From positions 1 to 31,324 of the IMG/VR virus record IMGVR_UViG_3300028559_000136: a DNA stretch of 31,324 nt; one strand, given 5' to 3'. A program made the position numbers and the translations under genes. How positions within the stretch are numbered: the first letter of the stretch is position 1; each line of letters opens with the position of its first letter. Below, one piece after another: positions 7,653 through 15,024 of the stretch. Under the pieces are notes generated by a model, which saw only the letters and a program-made list of their open reading frames with translations, was not told where the DNA came from and did no database searches. The DNA is from a virus.

Positions 7653-7924
7653 CCCGCAACGGGCTGATCGCCCAGCGCCGACGGGAGGCGGAGGCCGAGG
7701 ATGCGCGCCATACCCTTCGCCGGAAATACGTCTGGTGCTACGGCACCGAGGAGGGCGAGGCGCGGTTCAGCCTGCTGAATCAGGCCGCTATTGCTGACCT
7801 TGTCGCCTGGCACGGCATCGCCGCCCGAGGCTCGGCCGCCTTTAACCCGGGTGAACCCGACTGGTCCCGGACGGCGGTTCAGGCCGCTCGCGGGGCGCTG
7901 GCTGACCTCCGGGCCGACCGATGA
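7649..7924 (+). CDS. Hypothetical protein (91 aa)
   Basis: The start chosen is GTG 7649, which overlaps the upstream TGA (GTGA); an in-frame ATG at 7610 lies inside the RuvC-like gene and is unlikely. The 91-residue product begins MTRNGLIAQRRREAEAEDAR and contains VWCYGTEEGEARFSLLNQAA. It is mostly helical and basic at the N-terminus. The stop overlaps the MT-A70 start by 4 nt. No family is recognised. Confidence 0.6.
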   Translation: MTRNGLIAQRRREAEAEDARHTLRRKYVWCYGTEEGEARFSLLNQAAIADLVAWHGIAARGSAAFNPGEPDWSRTAVQAARGALADLRADR

Positions 7925-8580
7925 CCGCGCCTCTGCCTATAGGCCCGTTCCGGGTCATATCGGCTGACCCGCCGTGGCCCTTCGAGACCTTCTCTGACGC
8001 GGGTAAGGGCAAGAGCCCCGAACGCCACTACCCCACGATGGCGGTCGATGAACTCTGCGCCATGCCGGTCCGGGACGTTGCGGCCGACGACTGCGCCCTG
8101 TTCATCTGGACGACCTGGCCGAACATTTTCAACACCGAGAAGGTCATCAAGGCCTGGGGCTTCCGCTACAGCGGCCTCGCCTGGGAGTGGATCAAGCGGA
8201 ACCCGACCACCGGCAAGTATGCCTTCGGCGGCGGATACGGGACGCGGAAGAACCTGGAGCCATGCCTGCTGGCGACGCGCGGCTCGCCCCGGGTCCTGAA
8301 CCGATCCGTCAGGGACTTCCTCTATGCCCAGCGCCGGGAACACAGCCGGAAGCCTGACGAGCATTTCGAGAGGGTCGAGACGCTGTATCGAGGCCCGTAT
8401 CTGGAACTATTCAGCCGGGAGGCGCGGCCGGGCTGGGCTTCGTGGGGGAATGAGGTTGATCGCTTCAGCCCCGAAGGGGACCGGGGCAAGCCGCCAAGCA
8501 CCACCCCGGTCCTAAGCCCTGTCCACGTGAAGAACCGCGAGAGATCAGCGGGCGCGGAAACCCAGGGCCTGTTCGACTGA
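7921..8580 (+). CDS. MT-A70 family DNA N6-adenine methyltransferase
   Basis: This 219-residue protein shows the MT-A70 pattern. A short N-terminal strand FRVISADPPWPFET carries the catalytic DPPW at residues 16-19. LFIWTTWPN and GFRYSGLAWEWIKR follow, then GGGYGTRKNLEPCLLATRG, and PYLELFSREARPGWASWGNE near the end. Such enzymes transfer a methyl group from S-adenosylmethionine to adenine N6 in DNA, and phage versions often protect the genome from host restriction. The basic tail after residue 180 is probably disordered. The start overlaps the previous stop as ATGA. About 130 bases without a gene follow before the HNH gene. Confidence 0.92.
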   Translation: MTAPLPIGPFRVISADPPWPFETFSDAGKGKSPERHYPTMAVDELCAMPVRDVAADDCALFIWTTWPNIFNTEKVIKAWGFRYSGLAWEWIKRNPTTGKYAFGGGYGTRKNLEPCLLATRGSPRVLNRSVRDFLYAQRREHSRKPDEHFERVETLYRGPYLELFSREARPGWASWGNEVDRFSPEGDRGKPPSTTPVLSPVHVKNRERSAGAETQGLFD

Positions 8581-8611
8581 TAGCGGATCGCGCCTGCGTG
8601 CGACAACCCTG

Positions 8612-8642
8612 TTGACGTGTCGGGCGGCGCAGGGGCTATAAA
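8612..8642 (+). promoter_or_regulatory. Candidate promoter ahead of the HNH-DnaB-DUF1376 genes
   Basis: TTGACG at 8612-8617 is followed after 18-19 bases by CTATAAA at 8636-8642, inside the 129-base gap between the methyltransferase and HNH genes. The downstream GCTATAAA also resembles the Caulobacter -10 pattern GCTANAWC, with a spacer slightly longer than usual. It would give the replication genes their own transcript. Called by eye only. Confidence 0.5.
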
Positions 8643-8709
8643 GGAAGGCAGGCGGGTCGGTCACCACAACCGAGCCCGCCTATAACCACCGGCTGTTGAG
8701 GAGCCTGAC

Positions 8710-9231
8710 GTGATCGACCCTGAGAATACGTGCGCGCCGATTGCGTTGCAACACCCGCCAGCCCTTGCTCGCGCTAGGGACGTGCCGCTGGGTGACGCGG
8801 CGCTCCGGCTCTTGAAGCGGGTCGAGATCGACACCTCGACCGGCTGCTGGATTTTCACCGGTGGTGTGACCGCCAACGGCTACGGTCAGATCAGATTAGG
8901 GCGCATTGCGGAAGGGAACCGCCGCCTCGAATACGCGCACCGTCTGGCGTATGAGGTCTTTGTCGGGCCGATACCGGACGGCTATTGCCTCGACCACCTG
9001 TGCAGGCGTCCCTCGTGTGTTTTTCCAAACCATCTCCAGCCGGTGACCCAAGCCGAAAAGGTTCGGCGGGGCGATAGCGGCCTGCACCTAAAGGTTAAGA
9101 CCCATTGCCCTCAGGGCCACCCTTACAGCGAGGAAAATACGAGCATCTATCGTGGCGGGCGGTTCTGTCGTCATTGCCGCCGCGATAGATCAAAGGTGCG
9201 ATACCAGCGGATAAAGGGGAGCCGGCCATGA
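8710..9231 (+). CDS. HNH homing-type endonuclease
   Basis: This 173-residue product starts at GTG 8710, with GAGGAG about 8 nt before it. A central region with CWIFTGGVTANGYGQI and AHRLAYEVFVGPIPDGYCLD leads to the HNH core at about residues 77-115: DHLCRRPSCVFPNHLQPVT, with Asp95-His96 and Asn107-His108. A C-terminal module (Cys133, His137, Cys153, Cys156) resembles a zinc-binding element common in phage HNH proteins (CPQGHPYSEEN, then FCRHCRRDRSK). Free-standing HNH enzymes of this kind are often homing endonucleases. This one lies directly before dnaB and overlaps its start (ATGA), so it may be a mobile insertion or part of the replication unit. Confidence 0.88.
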   Translation: MIDPENTCAPIALQHPPALARARDVPLGDAALRLLKRVEIDTSTGCWIFTGGVTANGYGQIRLGRIAEGNRRLEYAHRLAYEVFVGPIPDGYCLDHLCRRPSCVFPNHLQPVTQAEKVRRGDSGLHLKVKTHCPQGHPYSEENTSIYRGGRFCRHCRRDRSKVRYQRIKGSRP

Positions 9232-10721
9232 TCGGCTTCGATCCTCGCGACGCTGACGTTCCGTCCCTTCCGATGTCGTTAGAAGCCGAGCAGGCGCTAC
9301 TTGGCGCGCTGATGTTTGACAACGCCATTTACGAGAGATTGCCGGACCGCCTTCGGGGCGCTCACTTCTATGAACCGTTTCACCATCGCCTATACGACGC
9401 CATTGAGACTAGCATCCGGTTGGGCATCCTAGCCGAGCCCACGCTTCTGGTGGGGAAGTTCAGTGCAGACCCGGCGTTCGCCGAGTTTGGCGGCCTTCGC
9501 TATCTCGCCGACTTGATGGACCGCGCCCCTCCGGCCTTCGCGGCACCGGACTACGCACGGGAGATTTTTGACCTTGCGCTGCGCCGGGAACTGATCCGGG
9601 TCGCGGGCGAGATCAAGGTGGCCGCCGCCGACCCGGACCGCACCGGGCTGGAGCATATCGAGACGGCCGAGGGGGCGCTGTATGCCCTCGTCGAGACCGG
9701 GGAGCAGGCCGGGGCCGTGCAGACGTTCCGGGACGCCCTACAGGGGGCGATGGATGCCGCCGCCGCCGCCTACGCCCGAGACGGCAAGCTGACCGGCATG
9801 GCGACCCTCCTGAACGATCTGGATTACAAGCTGGGGGGCCTGCACCCCTCCGACCTCCTGATCCTCGCCGGGCGGCCCTCTATGGGTAAGACGGCCCTCG
9901 CGACCAACATCGCATTCAACGTCGCGAAGACCTATCAGTGGGCGCCGGACCCGGGCGCACCGAACGGCCGGAAGACCGTCGCGGGCGGTCAGGTGCTTTT
10001 CTACAGCCTCGAAATGTCCGGCGAGCAGCTTGCAACCCGCATCCTTGCCGAGGCGTCCGGCGTCCCGTCCGAGAAGATCAGGCGCGGGGAGATCGAGGCC
10101 CACGAGTTTTCGAAGATGCGAGACGCGCAGGACCTGATCGCCGAGATACCGCTCCACATCGACGCGACCGGCGGCCAGAGCATCGCCAAGCTGCGAGCCC
10201 GGGCGCGACGCCAGAAACGGCGGACCGGCCTCGACCTGATCGTGGTCGACTATCTCCAACTTGTCACGGTCGACGGTCAGCGCGGCGGGAGCGCGAACCG
10301 GGTTCAGGAGGTGACAGCCATCACCGGGGGCCTGAAGGCTCTCGCGAAGGAACTGAACGTGCCGATCCTGGCCCTGTCCCAGCTATCCCGGAAGGTCGAG
10401 GAGCGGGACGATAAGCGGCCCCAGCTTGCGGACCTCCGGGAGTCAGGGTCGATTGAGCAGGACGCGGACGCGGTCATGTTCGTCTATCGGGAGGAATACT
10501 ATTTGAGCCGGACCGAGCCGGAGCCGGGGTCCGCAAAGCACCTCGAATGGACCGAGGAAATGTCCCGGGTCATGGGCCAGGCCGAGGTCATCATCGGGAA
10601 GCAGCGCCACGGCCCTATCGGGACCGTCCGGCTCGCGTTCGACGGCAAAATCACGAAGTTCGGCAACCTGGCCCGGACGTCCGACTATGGCAGCCAGCGC
10701 CTGCCCTACGGTGACGCATGA
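9228..10721 (+). CDS. dnaB: Replicative DNA helicase DnaB
   Basis: This 497-residue protein has both DnaB domains. The N-terminal helical domain begins SLPMSLEAEQALLGALMFDN and contains FYEPFHHRLYDAI. The C-terminal RecA-like domain carries Walker A at about residues 214-222 (AGRPSMGKT), the FYSLEMSGEQLATR segment, Walker B-like VVDYLQLV near residues 337-344, and LSQLSRKVEERDDKRPQLAD and LRESGSIEQDADAVMFVYRE. It would unwind the phage fork in a 5' to 3' direction and recruit primase. A longer loop (PDPGAPNGRKTVAGGQ) lies after the Walker A helix. It overlaps HNH upstream and DUF1376 downstream by ATGA. Length and motifs are normal. Confidence 0.97.
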   Translation: MIGFDPRDADVPSLPMSLEAEQALLGALMFDNAIYERLPDRLRGAHFYEPFHHRLYDAIETSIRLGILAEPTLLVGKFSADPAFAEFGGLRYLADLMDRAPPAFAAPDYAREIFDLALRRELIRVAGEIKVAAADPDRTGLEHIETAEGALYALVETGEQAGAVQTFRDALQGAMDAAAAAYARDGKLTGMATLLNDLDYKLGGLHPSDLLILAGRPSMGKTALATNIAFNVAKTYQWAPDPGAPNGRKTVAGGQVLFYSLEMSGEQLATRILAEASGVPSEKIRRGEIEAHEFSKMRDAQDLIAEIPLHIDATGGQSIAKLRARARRQKRRTGLDLIVVDYLQLVTVDGQRGGSANRVQEVTAITGGLKALAKELNVPILALSQLSRKVEERDDKRPQLADLRESGSIEQDADAVMFVYREEYYLSRTEPEPGSAKHLEWTEEMSRVMGQAEVIIGKQRHGPIGTVRLAFDGKITKFGNLARTSDYGSQRLPYGDA

Positions 10722-11719
10722 GCGCCCCCCCTTACATGAAGCTGTTCTGGGGCGACTATCACAAGGCGACCCGGCACCTAACCCGCGACCAGCACGGGGC
10801 ATATTTCCTGCTGATCGGTGAGGCCTGGCGGCTGGGCGGCGCGCTCCCCGACGACGACGCAAAGCTGGCCGCGTGGGCGCTCTGCACCCCTGCGGAATGG
10901 GCCTGTATCAAGCCCGTGATTCTGGACTTCTTCGCCCTCCGCCGGGGCAAGTGGTGGCACGGCCGGGTGCGCGAGGAACTGGCCGCTTACGAATCCACGT
11001 CGCGTAAACGGAAAGAGGCCGGAAAAAAGGGCGGCGCGGTATCTGTAGGAAACTCAAAGGGAAATCGGCAAGCATTTGCTTGGCTATTGCCCCCAAAACC
11101 AGAACCAGAACCAGAACCAGAAGAAAGAAAGGATGCTAACGCATCCTCTGCCGGATCGGCGCCGCCGATGCCGACCGGCCTTGACCTCGGAGAGCCACCG
11201 AAACCGGCAGCGAAGGTTGAGGCCTGGGAGACTGATTCGGAATTCGCCGCGATCTGGGCCGCGTCAACCGAACAGGGCCGCAAGCGGTCGAGCCAGTCAA
11301 AGGCCTGGCGGGAGTGGCGCAAGGCCCTGCGCTCCGCCCCGGGGCCGGTGCTGGCTGCCGCGATGGCCCGCTATGTCGCCGGGGACGAGGACTGTAAGCG
11401 CACCGGGGGGCCGGGGCTGCATACGTGGCTCAGCGACGGGCGTTTCGAGCATTGGCTGACGGCCGGGACGTCCGGCGCCGTGAAGGCCCCTGTCGCGTTC
11501 AACGGCCCGGCCGCCCTTCGTCAGGGTGTCGTCGACCTACTCGGGGAGCCGTTCGCCCGGTCATGGATCGACCCTTGCACCTGGGACGGTGACTCCCGCA
11601 CACTGGTCGCCGCGAACGCGTTCGGCCTCGCCAAGCTGAACGATGAACTCGGGCCGTGGATGCGGCGAATGAAGGTCCGGGCCGCGACGGCCGCAGAACA
11701 CCCCCAGGAGCCCGTCTGA
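10718..11719 (+). CDS. DUF1376 (YdaU-like) replication-associated protein
   Basis: This 333-residue protein has an N-terminal DUF1376 domain at about residues 1-105: PPYMKLFWGDYHKATRHLTR, QHGAYFLLIGEAWRLGG, and KWWHGRVREELAAYESTSRK followed by a basic EAGKKGG stretch. A low-complexity linker follows (KPEPEPEPEERK, about residues 127-138), then a C-terminal domain with RKRSSQSKAWREWRKALRSA and a Trp-rich segment GPGLHTWLSDGRFEHWL. DUF1376 proteins commonly sit beside helicase genes in phages and are thought to help start replication or load the helicase. The low-complexity linker coincides with an unusual repeat and palindrome cluster in the DNA at 11069-11147. The gene overlaps dnaB by ATGA. 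Confidence 0.82.
   Translation: MSAPPYMKLFWGDYHKATRHLTRDQHGAYFLLIGEAWRLGGALPDDDAKLAAWALCTPAEWACIKPVILDFFALRRGKWWHGRVREELAAYESTSRKRKEAGKKGGAVSVGNSKGNRQAFAWLLPPKPEPEPEPEERKDANASSAGSAPPMPTGLDLGEPPKPAAKVEAWETDSEFAAIWAASTEQGRKRSSQSKAWREWRKALRSAPGPVLAAAMARYVAGDEDCKRTGGPGLHTWLSDGRFEHWLTAGTSGAVKAPVAFNGPAALRQGVVDLLGEPFARSWIDPCTWDGDSRTLVAANAFGLAKLNDELGPWMRRMKVRAATAAEHPQEPV
11069..11147 (+). repeat. Hexamer repeats flanked by two inverted repeats (candidate replication origin)
   Basis: Four perfect tandem copies of CCAGAA occupy 11099-11122, preceded by a degenerate copy CCAAAA at 11093-11098. On the left is CAAGCA-TT-TGCTTG (11069-11082); on the right is AGGATGC-TAAC-GCATCCT (11130-11147). The stretch is far richer in A than its GC-rich surroundings. 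It lies inside the coding region of a replication-associated gene, next to dnaB, as in lambda-type phages whose origin lies in the initiator gene. Origin function is inferred. Confidence 0.5.
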
Positions 11720-11955
11720 TGCCGTTCCCGCCCCGTCCGGTCCTTTACATCAAAGCGGGGTCCGTTCCCGCTGATTGGCGCGCGTTTCGGGTCCTGTATG
11801 CAAACGGCCGCCCGATCCGGGACGTCGTCGAGGCGGACGCCCATAACGGCTGGTTTGTTCAGGCCGTCCGTCGAGAGGGAGAACTGCTCCGGGACGGCGC
11901 CGGTCGACTGCGGACCCGCCGGATCGAGGCGAAGATCAGGATCGAGCGCGCATGA
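11719..11955 (+). CDS. Hypothetical protein, last gene of right operon (78 aa)
   Basis: The start chosen is ATG 11719, overlapping the preceding stop (TGATG); an in-frame ATG at 11656 lies inside the DUF1376 gene. The 78-residue product begins MPFPPRPVLYIKAGSVPADW. It contains FRVLYANGRPIRDVVEADAH and ends in basic RRIEAKIRIERA. It looks like a small beta-rich domain. No family is recognised. A terminator follows at once. Confidence 0.62.
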   Translation: MPFPPRPVLYIKAGSVPADWRAFRVLYANGRPIRDVVEADAHNGWFVQAVRREGELLRDGAGRLRTRRIEAKIRIERA

Positions 11956-11958
11956 AAA

Positions 11959-11988
11959 AACCCCCTCCGGCGCGGGCCAGAGGGGGTT
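11959..11988. terminator. Bidirectional Rho-independent terminator between convergent operons
   Basis: A perfect 9-bp stem AACCCCCTC/GAGGGGGTT encloses a 12-nt loop. A run of six A on the plus strand before the stem reads as T6 after the stem on the minus strand. It is thus a strong terminator for the leftward operon ending at 12029 and probably also stops the rightward operon ending at 11955. Confidence 0.85.
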
Positions 11989-12028
11989 CAGACAAGCCAG
12001 GGACGGGGGGCGGGAAACCCCTGGCCCG

Positions 12029-12430
12029 CTATGTCTCGCGCGACGCGGCCCGGCCGTCAACCGGCGACCTGACCGGCGCATAGCCCGCCCGGTGGGCGAC
12101 CTGGAGGGCGGCGGCGGCACACTGCCCGGCAAGGAAGTCGAAATTGACAGAGCCTCGACCCTCGGCGGTCTTCTCCATGACCTCGACCACCGCCGCTCGC
12201 GCCTGATCAAGGATCGGCCCATCATTCCACCACAGGCGCGGCTCCGGGGGCGCGGCGGCCAGCAGGGCATCGACGACCAGGCCGAGGTCGACCGAGCCGT
12301 GGATATAGACCCGGCCGTCGCCCCTGTCGTTCACGCGGGGCTTGATGGCCCGGCCCTGCGTGGCGATGGTTTCAGCGATCAGGTAGGCGACCCGGAGGCG
12401 ACCGGGGATGTCGGCGGGGAAGGTGGTCAT
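12029..12430 (-). CDS. Hypothetical protein (133 aa)
   Basis: The start chosen is ATG 12430, with GAAAGG about 9 nt upstream. The alternative GTG 12469 overlaps the stop of the preceding mini-ORF (GTGA) and would add 13 residues, so the start is not settled. The product begins MTTFPADIPGRLRVAYLIAE. It includes GDGRVYIHGSVDLGLVVDAL and a helical region ILDQARAAVVEVMEKTAEGR. It looks like a compact alpha/beta domain. I do not recognise it. It is the last gene of the leftward accessory operon, just before the terminator. Confidence 0.6.
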   Translation of the reverse strand: MTTFPADIPGRLRVAYLIAETIATQGRAIKPRVNDRGDGRVYIHGSVDLGLVVDALLAAAPPEPRLWWNDGPILDQARAAVVEVMEKTAEGRGSVNFDFLAGQCAAAALQVAHRAGYAPVRSPVDGRAASRET

Positions 12431-12465
12431 CGTTAGGAGCCTTTCGTGAGGGCTTTCGTGGCCCG

Positions 12466-12585
12466 TCACTGTTTGCGGTTCTGGGGTTTTACGGCCCCGG
12501 CCTTAACGGCCGCAGCCGAGGCTTTGGTGAGCCGGGCTGGCGGTTTCCCGCCCGGGCTCCCTTGGTGGATGGTGATGTGGCTCAT
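12466..12585 (-). CDS. Mini-ORF between methyltransferase and 12029 gene (39 aa)
   Basis: A 39-codon frame starts at ATG 12585, three bases after the stop of the methyltransferase gene, with AAGGGGC as ribosome-binding site. It ends with TGA that overlaps a GTG (GTGA). The product begins MSHITIHQGSPGGKPPARLT. It is basic, Lys/Ala/Pro-rich and probably unstructured. Position and ribosome-binding site support translation; function is unknown. Confidence 0.5.
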   Translation of the reverse strand: MSHITIHQGSPGGKPPARLTKASAAAVKAGAVKPQNRKQ

Positions 12586-12588
12586 GAA

Positions 12589-14031
12589 TCAGGCCCCTTT
12601 CTTGAGAGTGAGGACGACGGTGTTGACGTTGGTGCCGGACTCGGCAAACGACCCCGGCGGGAGGTCCCGGAAGCGGCCGCCCATGCGCTCAACGAGGGAG
12701 CGGAAGGCGACGGTCTGGCGGTCTTCCCGATACTCGACACCGGCCGCCATGATGGCCGCCAGCTTCCCGCCGGGCTTCAGGAACTTCAGGGCGTGCAGGA
12801 CGTGGTCGACATCCCGACCACGGTCGAAGGGCGGGTTCATAGCCACCGCGTCGAACAGACCGAGGTCCGCCTGCGTCGTCTCCAGGAAGTCAGCCCGGCG
12901 GACGATGACGCGCGCCGTATGGGGGCCAACAGCGCGAACCGCATCCATAAGGCCGGAGGCGAGTTCAGGCTGGGCCTCGACGCAGAACACGTCGTGACCG
13001 GCGGCGACGGCGGGAAGGGCGATCCGGCCGCGACCGGCGCTCGGCTCCAGGACCCGGAGGCGCGGGTATCCCCGGCCGCTATAGGTGTCCGGCGTATAGA
13101 CCCCGGCGTCGTTCAGAAGGCGCAGGGCCAGCTTCTCGGGCGTCTCGAATAGGCCGAAGTTTTTCGCCGGGCCGACCGCGTTCCGGTGCTGTGGCTCGGC
13201 GGCGTCAGGGCCGACGCCAAGCCCGGCGCCGTAGTAGTCGGCCAGCAGGAGGTTGACCTTCGTCACGAGGTCCTTCCGCTTGAACCAGAGGTGGACGTTT
13301 CCATTCTTGAACGACCGGATCAGGAAATACTCGTCCTCGGCCTCGAAGGCCTGACGCGACAGGGTCCGCCCGGCGGCCCGGCGCTCGGTCTCCCAAGTCC
13401 CAATGATCCCGGCCGTCCGGTTCGGCTGCGGCTTGCCACCGTCTAGGGCATAGAACGCCCGCTCGACGTCCCGAAGGACCTCGTCCTGAGACCGGCTCCA
13501 GCCGCCCCAATCGGATATGGCCCCGGACAGGACGACCCGGCTCCCGATCTTGAACCCGTCGTGAGACCGGAACCGTCGGTCGAGGCCCGAGAAGGCGAGG
13601 GCGACGCCCCGCTGGAAGATCAGGCCCCGGTCCCCGATCAGCTTCGAGAACGTCGCGTAACAGGTCTCCGCCGTGGCCTCAGGCGGGTCCACGGCAAGCT
13701 GGGCGCGGAACTGATCCCGGGCGGTCCGGTCCATGATCCGCTCCAGCTCCATAAAGTCGATCAGGAAGGTCCAGACGGCGCGGTCGGTCGTCTTCCTGAC
13801 CGTCTCCAGATACCAGTCGCGAGGGTCGGCGCCGTGGGGCGGCCGGTCATTACGGTCCTGAAGTCGCTCCGCAGCCGCGTGGGGGCCGTTCCCGGCCTTT
13901 TGGGATACCGCAGCCGCCGACGCCTCGAAGGCCCCTGCAAGGGCGTCAAACGCGGCCGCGTGAAGGTCCAGCGCCCGTTGGCGTCGGCGCTCGACGTCGG
14001 CGATGGTCGCGCGGGAGATCAGGTCAGGCAT
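12589..14031 (-). CDS. DUF4942 and class I SAM-dependent DNA methyltransferase (N6-adenine type)
   Basis: This 480-residue protein joins an N-terminal DUF4942-type region to a C-terminal methyltransferase domain. The first includes VWTFLIDFMELERIMDRTAR and the signature NGNVHLWFKRKDLVTKVNLL near residues 245-270. The second, from about residue 300, carries the SAM-binding motif LRVLEPSAGRGRIALPAVAA, the acidic motif FCVEAQPEL, and catalytic DAVAMNPPFDRGRDVDHVLH. NPPF is typical of amino-methyltransferases acting on adenine N6 (or cytosine N4). HALKFLKPGGKLAAIMAAGV follows as expected. It probably modifies phage DNA against host restriction. The start follows a CGCCAA...GAGAGAACC leader. DUF4942 function is unknown. 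Confidence 0.87.
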   Translation of the reverse strand: MPDLISRATIADVERRRQRALDLHAAAFDALAGAFEASAAAVSQKAGNGPHAAAERLQDRNDRPPHGADPRDWYLETVRKTTDRAVWTFLIDFMELERIMDRTARDQFRAQLAVDPPEATAETCYATFSKLIGDRGLIFQRGVALAFSGLDRRFRSHDGFKIGSRVVLSGAISDWGGWSRSQDEVLRDVERAFYALDGGKPQPNRTAGIIGTWETERRAAGRTLSRQAFEAEDEYFLIRSFKNGNVHLWFKRKDLVTKVNLLLADYYGAGLGVGPDAAEPQHRNAVGPAKNFGLFETPEKLALRLLNDAGVYTPDTYSGRGYPRLRVLEPSAGRGRIALPAVAAGHDVFCVEAQPELASGLMDAVRAVGPHTARVIVRRADFLETTQADLGLFDAVAMNPPFDRGRDVDHVLHALKFLKPGGKLAAIMAAGVEYREDRQTVAFRSLVERMGGRFRDLPPGSFAESGTNVNTVVLTLKKGA

Positions 14032-14075
14032 GTGGGGTTCTCTCGATAGGGGCCGTTGGCGCGGCCGGTGAAGAT

Positions 14076-14261
14076 TTAAGCGGCGGTCGTCATCCGGGCG
14101 GCGGCTTCGACGCCCAAGCGCAACGCCTGACGCTTAGACGAGGCTCCGGCGATCAGCTTTGTCTGGCCGTTGACGTTGACGACGGCAGTCCAGGCCACCG
14201 GGTTCCGGCACAGACGGCCGTCGCGGCCGAAGTATGTAGGGTGGGCGTCAATCTCGGGCAT
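14076..14261 (-). CDS. Small hypothetical protein (61 aa)
   Basis: The start chosen is ATG 14261; a longer frame to 14318 would run through the leader hairpin described below and is less likely. The 61-residue product begins MPEIDAHPTYFGRDGRLCRN. It continues WTAVVNVNGQTKLIAGASSK and then a helix ending in RMTTAA, which suggests a small beta-sheet-plus-helix domain. Upstream it has the shared 25-nt box (14313-14337) and a GGGGC-GTC-GCCCC hairpin, so it may head its own transcript. No family is recognised. Confidence 0.6.
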   Translation of the reverse strand: MPEIDAHPTYFGRDGRLCRNPVAWTAVVNVNGQTKLIAGASSKRQALRLGVEAAARMTTAA

Positions 14262-14280
14262 GTCGGGCGGTCCTGGCTGG

Positions 14281-14297
14281 GTGGGGCGTCGCCCCGT
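14281..14297 (-). promoter_or_regulatory. Leader hairpin, copy 1 (GGGGC-NNN-GCCCC)
   Basis: On the minus strand the leader reads ACGGGGCGACGCCCCAC, a 5-bp stem with a 3-nt loop ending 19 nt before the start codon at 14261. It matches the two leader hairpins at 17024-17040 and 17153-17169 at 14 of 17 positions. Such placement suggests control of translation or mRNA stability, or a protein-binding site. Confidence 0.55.
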
Positions 14298-14312
14298 TGC
14301 CCGTCCCTTGAA

Positions 14313-14337
14313 TCGCACGTTTAGCGTATAGGCAAGC
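14313..14337 (-). promoter_or_regulatory. Shared 25-nt box, copy 2
   Basis: Read on the minus strand, the box starts GCTTGCCTATACGCTAAAC and ends GTGCGA. It resembles boxes at 2594-2618 (minus) and 17112-17136 (plus), each pointing toward the downstream gene. About 16 nt follow before the leader hairpin. It does not fit the usual two-part sigma-70 spacing, so it may be a phage-specific promoter or operator. Confidence 0.45.
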
Positions 14338-14339
14338 GG

Positions 14340-14750
14340 CTATTTGCGGCCCTTCGGGAAGCCCCGGCTTTCCAGCTTGCGGCCCTTCGGCCAGTTCGAC
14401 GGCCCGGCCTTGATCGTCGGCCCGTTCTTCATCCGCCGTGCATACTGACCCTTCTCTCCGGATCGGCGCTTCGCCTCGGCAATGTCGCCCAGGTCGTCGC
14501 CGGTCTTCGCCGCCGAGCAGGGCTTGCGCCAGATCGAGCGATTCTCAAGGTCGTTCGTCCCGGTCAGGCCGAGGGGGTTCAGGTGTTCGTCAATCGACCC
14601 CTCGACGGCATGGTTCACCTTGATCCCGCACCCGCACCCGCAGAACCCGTTCTGGGCCAGGAGCAGTTCGGCCCGCTGTTTCGGCGTCAGGGGCTTGCGC
14701 TTGACCACCGACCGATCCGGCTCCGGTATCAGCGAGAAGTCCGGCTTCAT
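14340..14750 (-). CDS. HNH endonuclease
   Basis: The start chosen is ATG 14750, which overlaps the preceding stop as ATGA; a GTG two codons upstream is possible. The 136-residue protein has a CXCXC cluster (NGFCGCGCGIKVNH, about residues 34-47). The HNH core follows: IDEHLNPLGLTGTNDLENRS, then a final cysteine and KT in WRKPCSAAKTGDD. The pattern is E-H, N-D-x2-N and a distal C-x3-KT, which matches small phage HNH nucleases. The C-terminus is very basic (KNGPTIKAGPSNWPKGRK). It could be a free-standing nicking or homing enzyme, or act in packaging. The neighbours give no strong hint. Confidence 0.82.
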   Translation of the reverse strand: MKPDFSLIPEPDRSVVKRKPLTPKQRAELLLAQNGFCGCGCGIKVNHAVEGSIDEHLNPLGLTGTNDLENRSIWRKPCSAAKTGDDLGDIAEAKRRSGEKGQYARRMKNGPTIKAGPSNWPKGRKLESRGFPKGRK

Positions 14751-14929
14751 GACCACTGCCTATCATTGCCGGTCCGGGGCTCCAGGCCCAGCCTGCGGCG
14801 GGTCGGCTGGATGCTGTTTCGGGCCAGGCCGGTCCGCTGACTTATGACCTCATGCGACAAGCCCTGATTCCACAGCTTCGTGAACAGGGCGTCTCTCTCG
14901 TCGCGGCCGGACTTTCGAAGGGCGGTCAT
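14747..14929 (-). CDS. Small HTH protein resembling the GcrA N-terminal domain
   Basis: This is a 60-residue protein. Residues 11-50, beginning ERDALFTKLWNQGLSHEVIS and ending RRRLGLEPR, follow the pattern of the GcrA DNA-binding region: LW, two residues, GLS, then an HTH with a conserved Arg-Asn, and a final RLGL. From general knowledge, GcrA is an alphaproteobacterial cell-cycle regulator that binds sigma-70 and prefers methylated GANTC sites. This protein would keep only the HTH and lack the C-terminal sigma-binding domain. It overlaps mini-ORF 14926-15024 at its start and the HNH gene at its end (ATGA both times). The HTH call is fairly firm; the GcrA kinship is tentative. Confidence 0.6.
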   Translation of the reverse strand: MTALRKSGRDERDALFTKLWNQGLSHEVISQRTGLARNSIQPTRRRLGLEPRTGNDRQWS

Positions 14930-15024
14930 TCCCCCACCCCATCGGTAAGGGGATCAGCGGGAAGGGGCGTCCATTCGGAAGCCCATGCAATCGCCTCCCC
15001 GACCCTCGGTTCTGTCGAGGTCAT
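14926..15024 (-). CDS. Mini-ORF (32 aa) with start-stop overlaps at both ends
   Basis: A 32-codon frame starts at ATG 15024, overlapping the previous TGA, and ends in TGA overlapping the next ATG at 14929. The product begins MTSTEPRVGEAIAWASEWTP. It is acidic, with two Trp residues. The double ATGA overlap is the same arrangement as between the larger genes here, which argues for real translation. Function is unknown. Confidence 0.5.
   Translation of the reverse strand: MTSTEPRVGEAIAWASEWTPLPADPLTDGVGE

Noticed and set aside
11093-11122. Short tandem repeat as a CRISPR array
   Set aside because: Units are only 6 bases with no spacers, and the repeat lies in a coding region.
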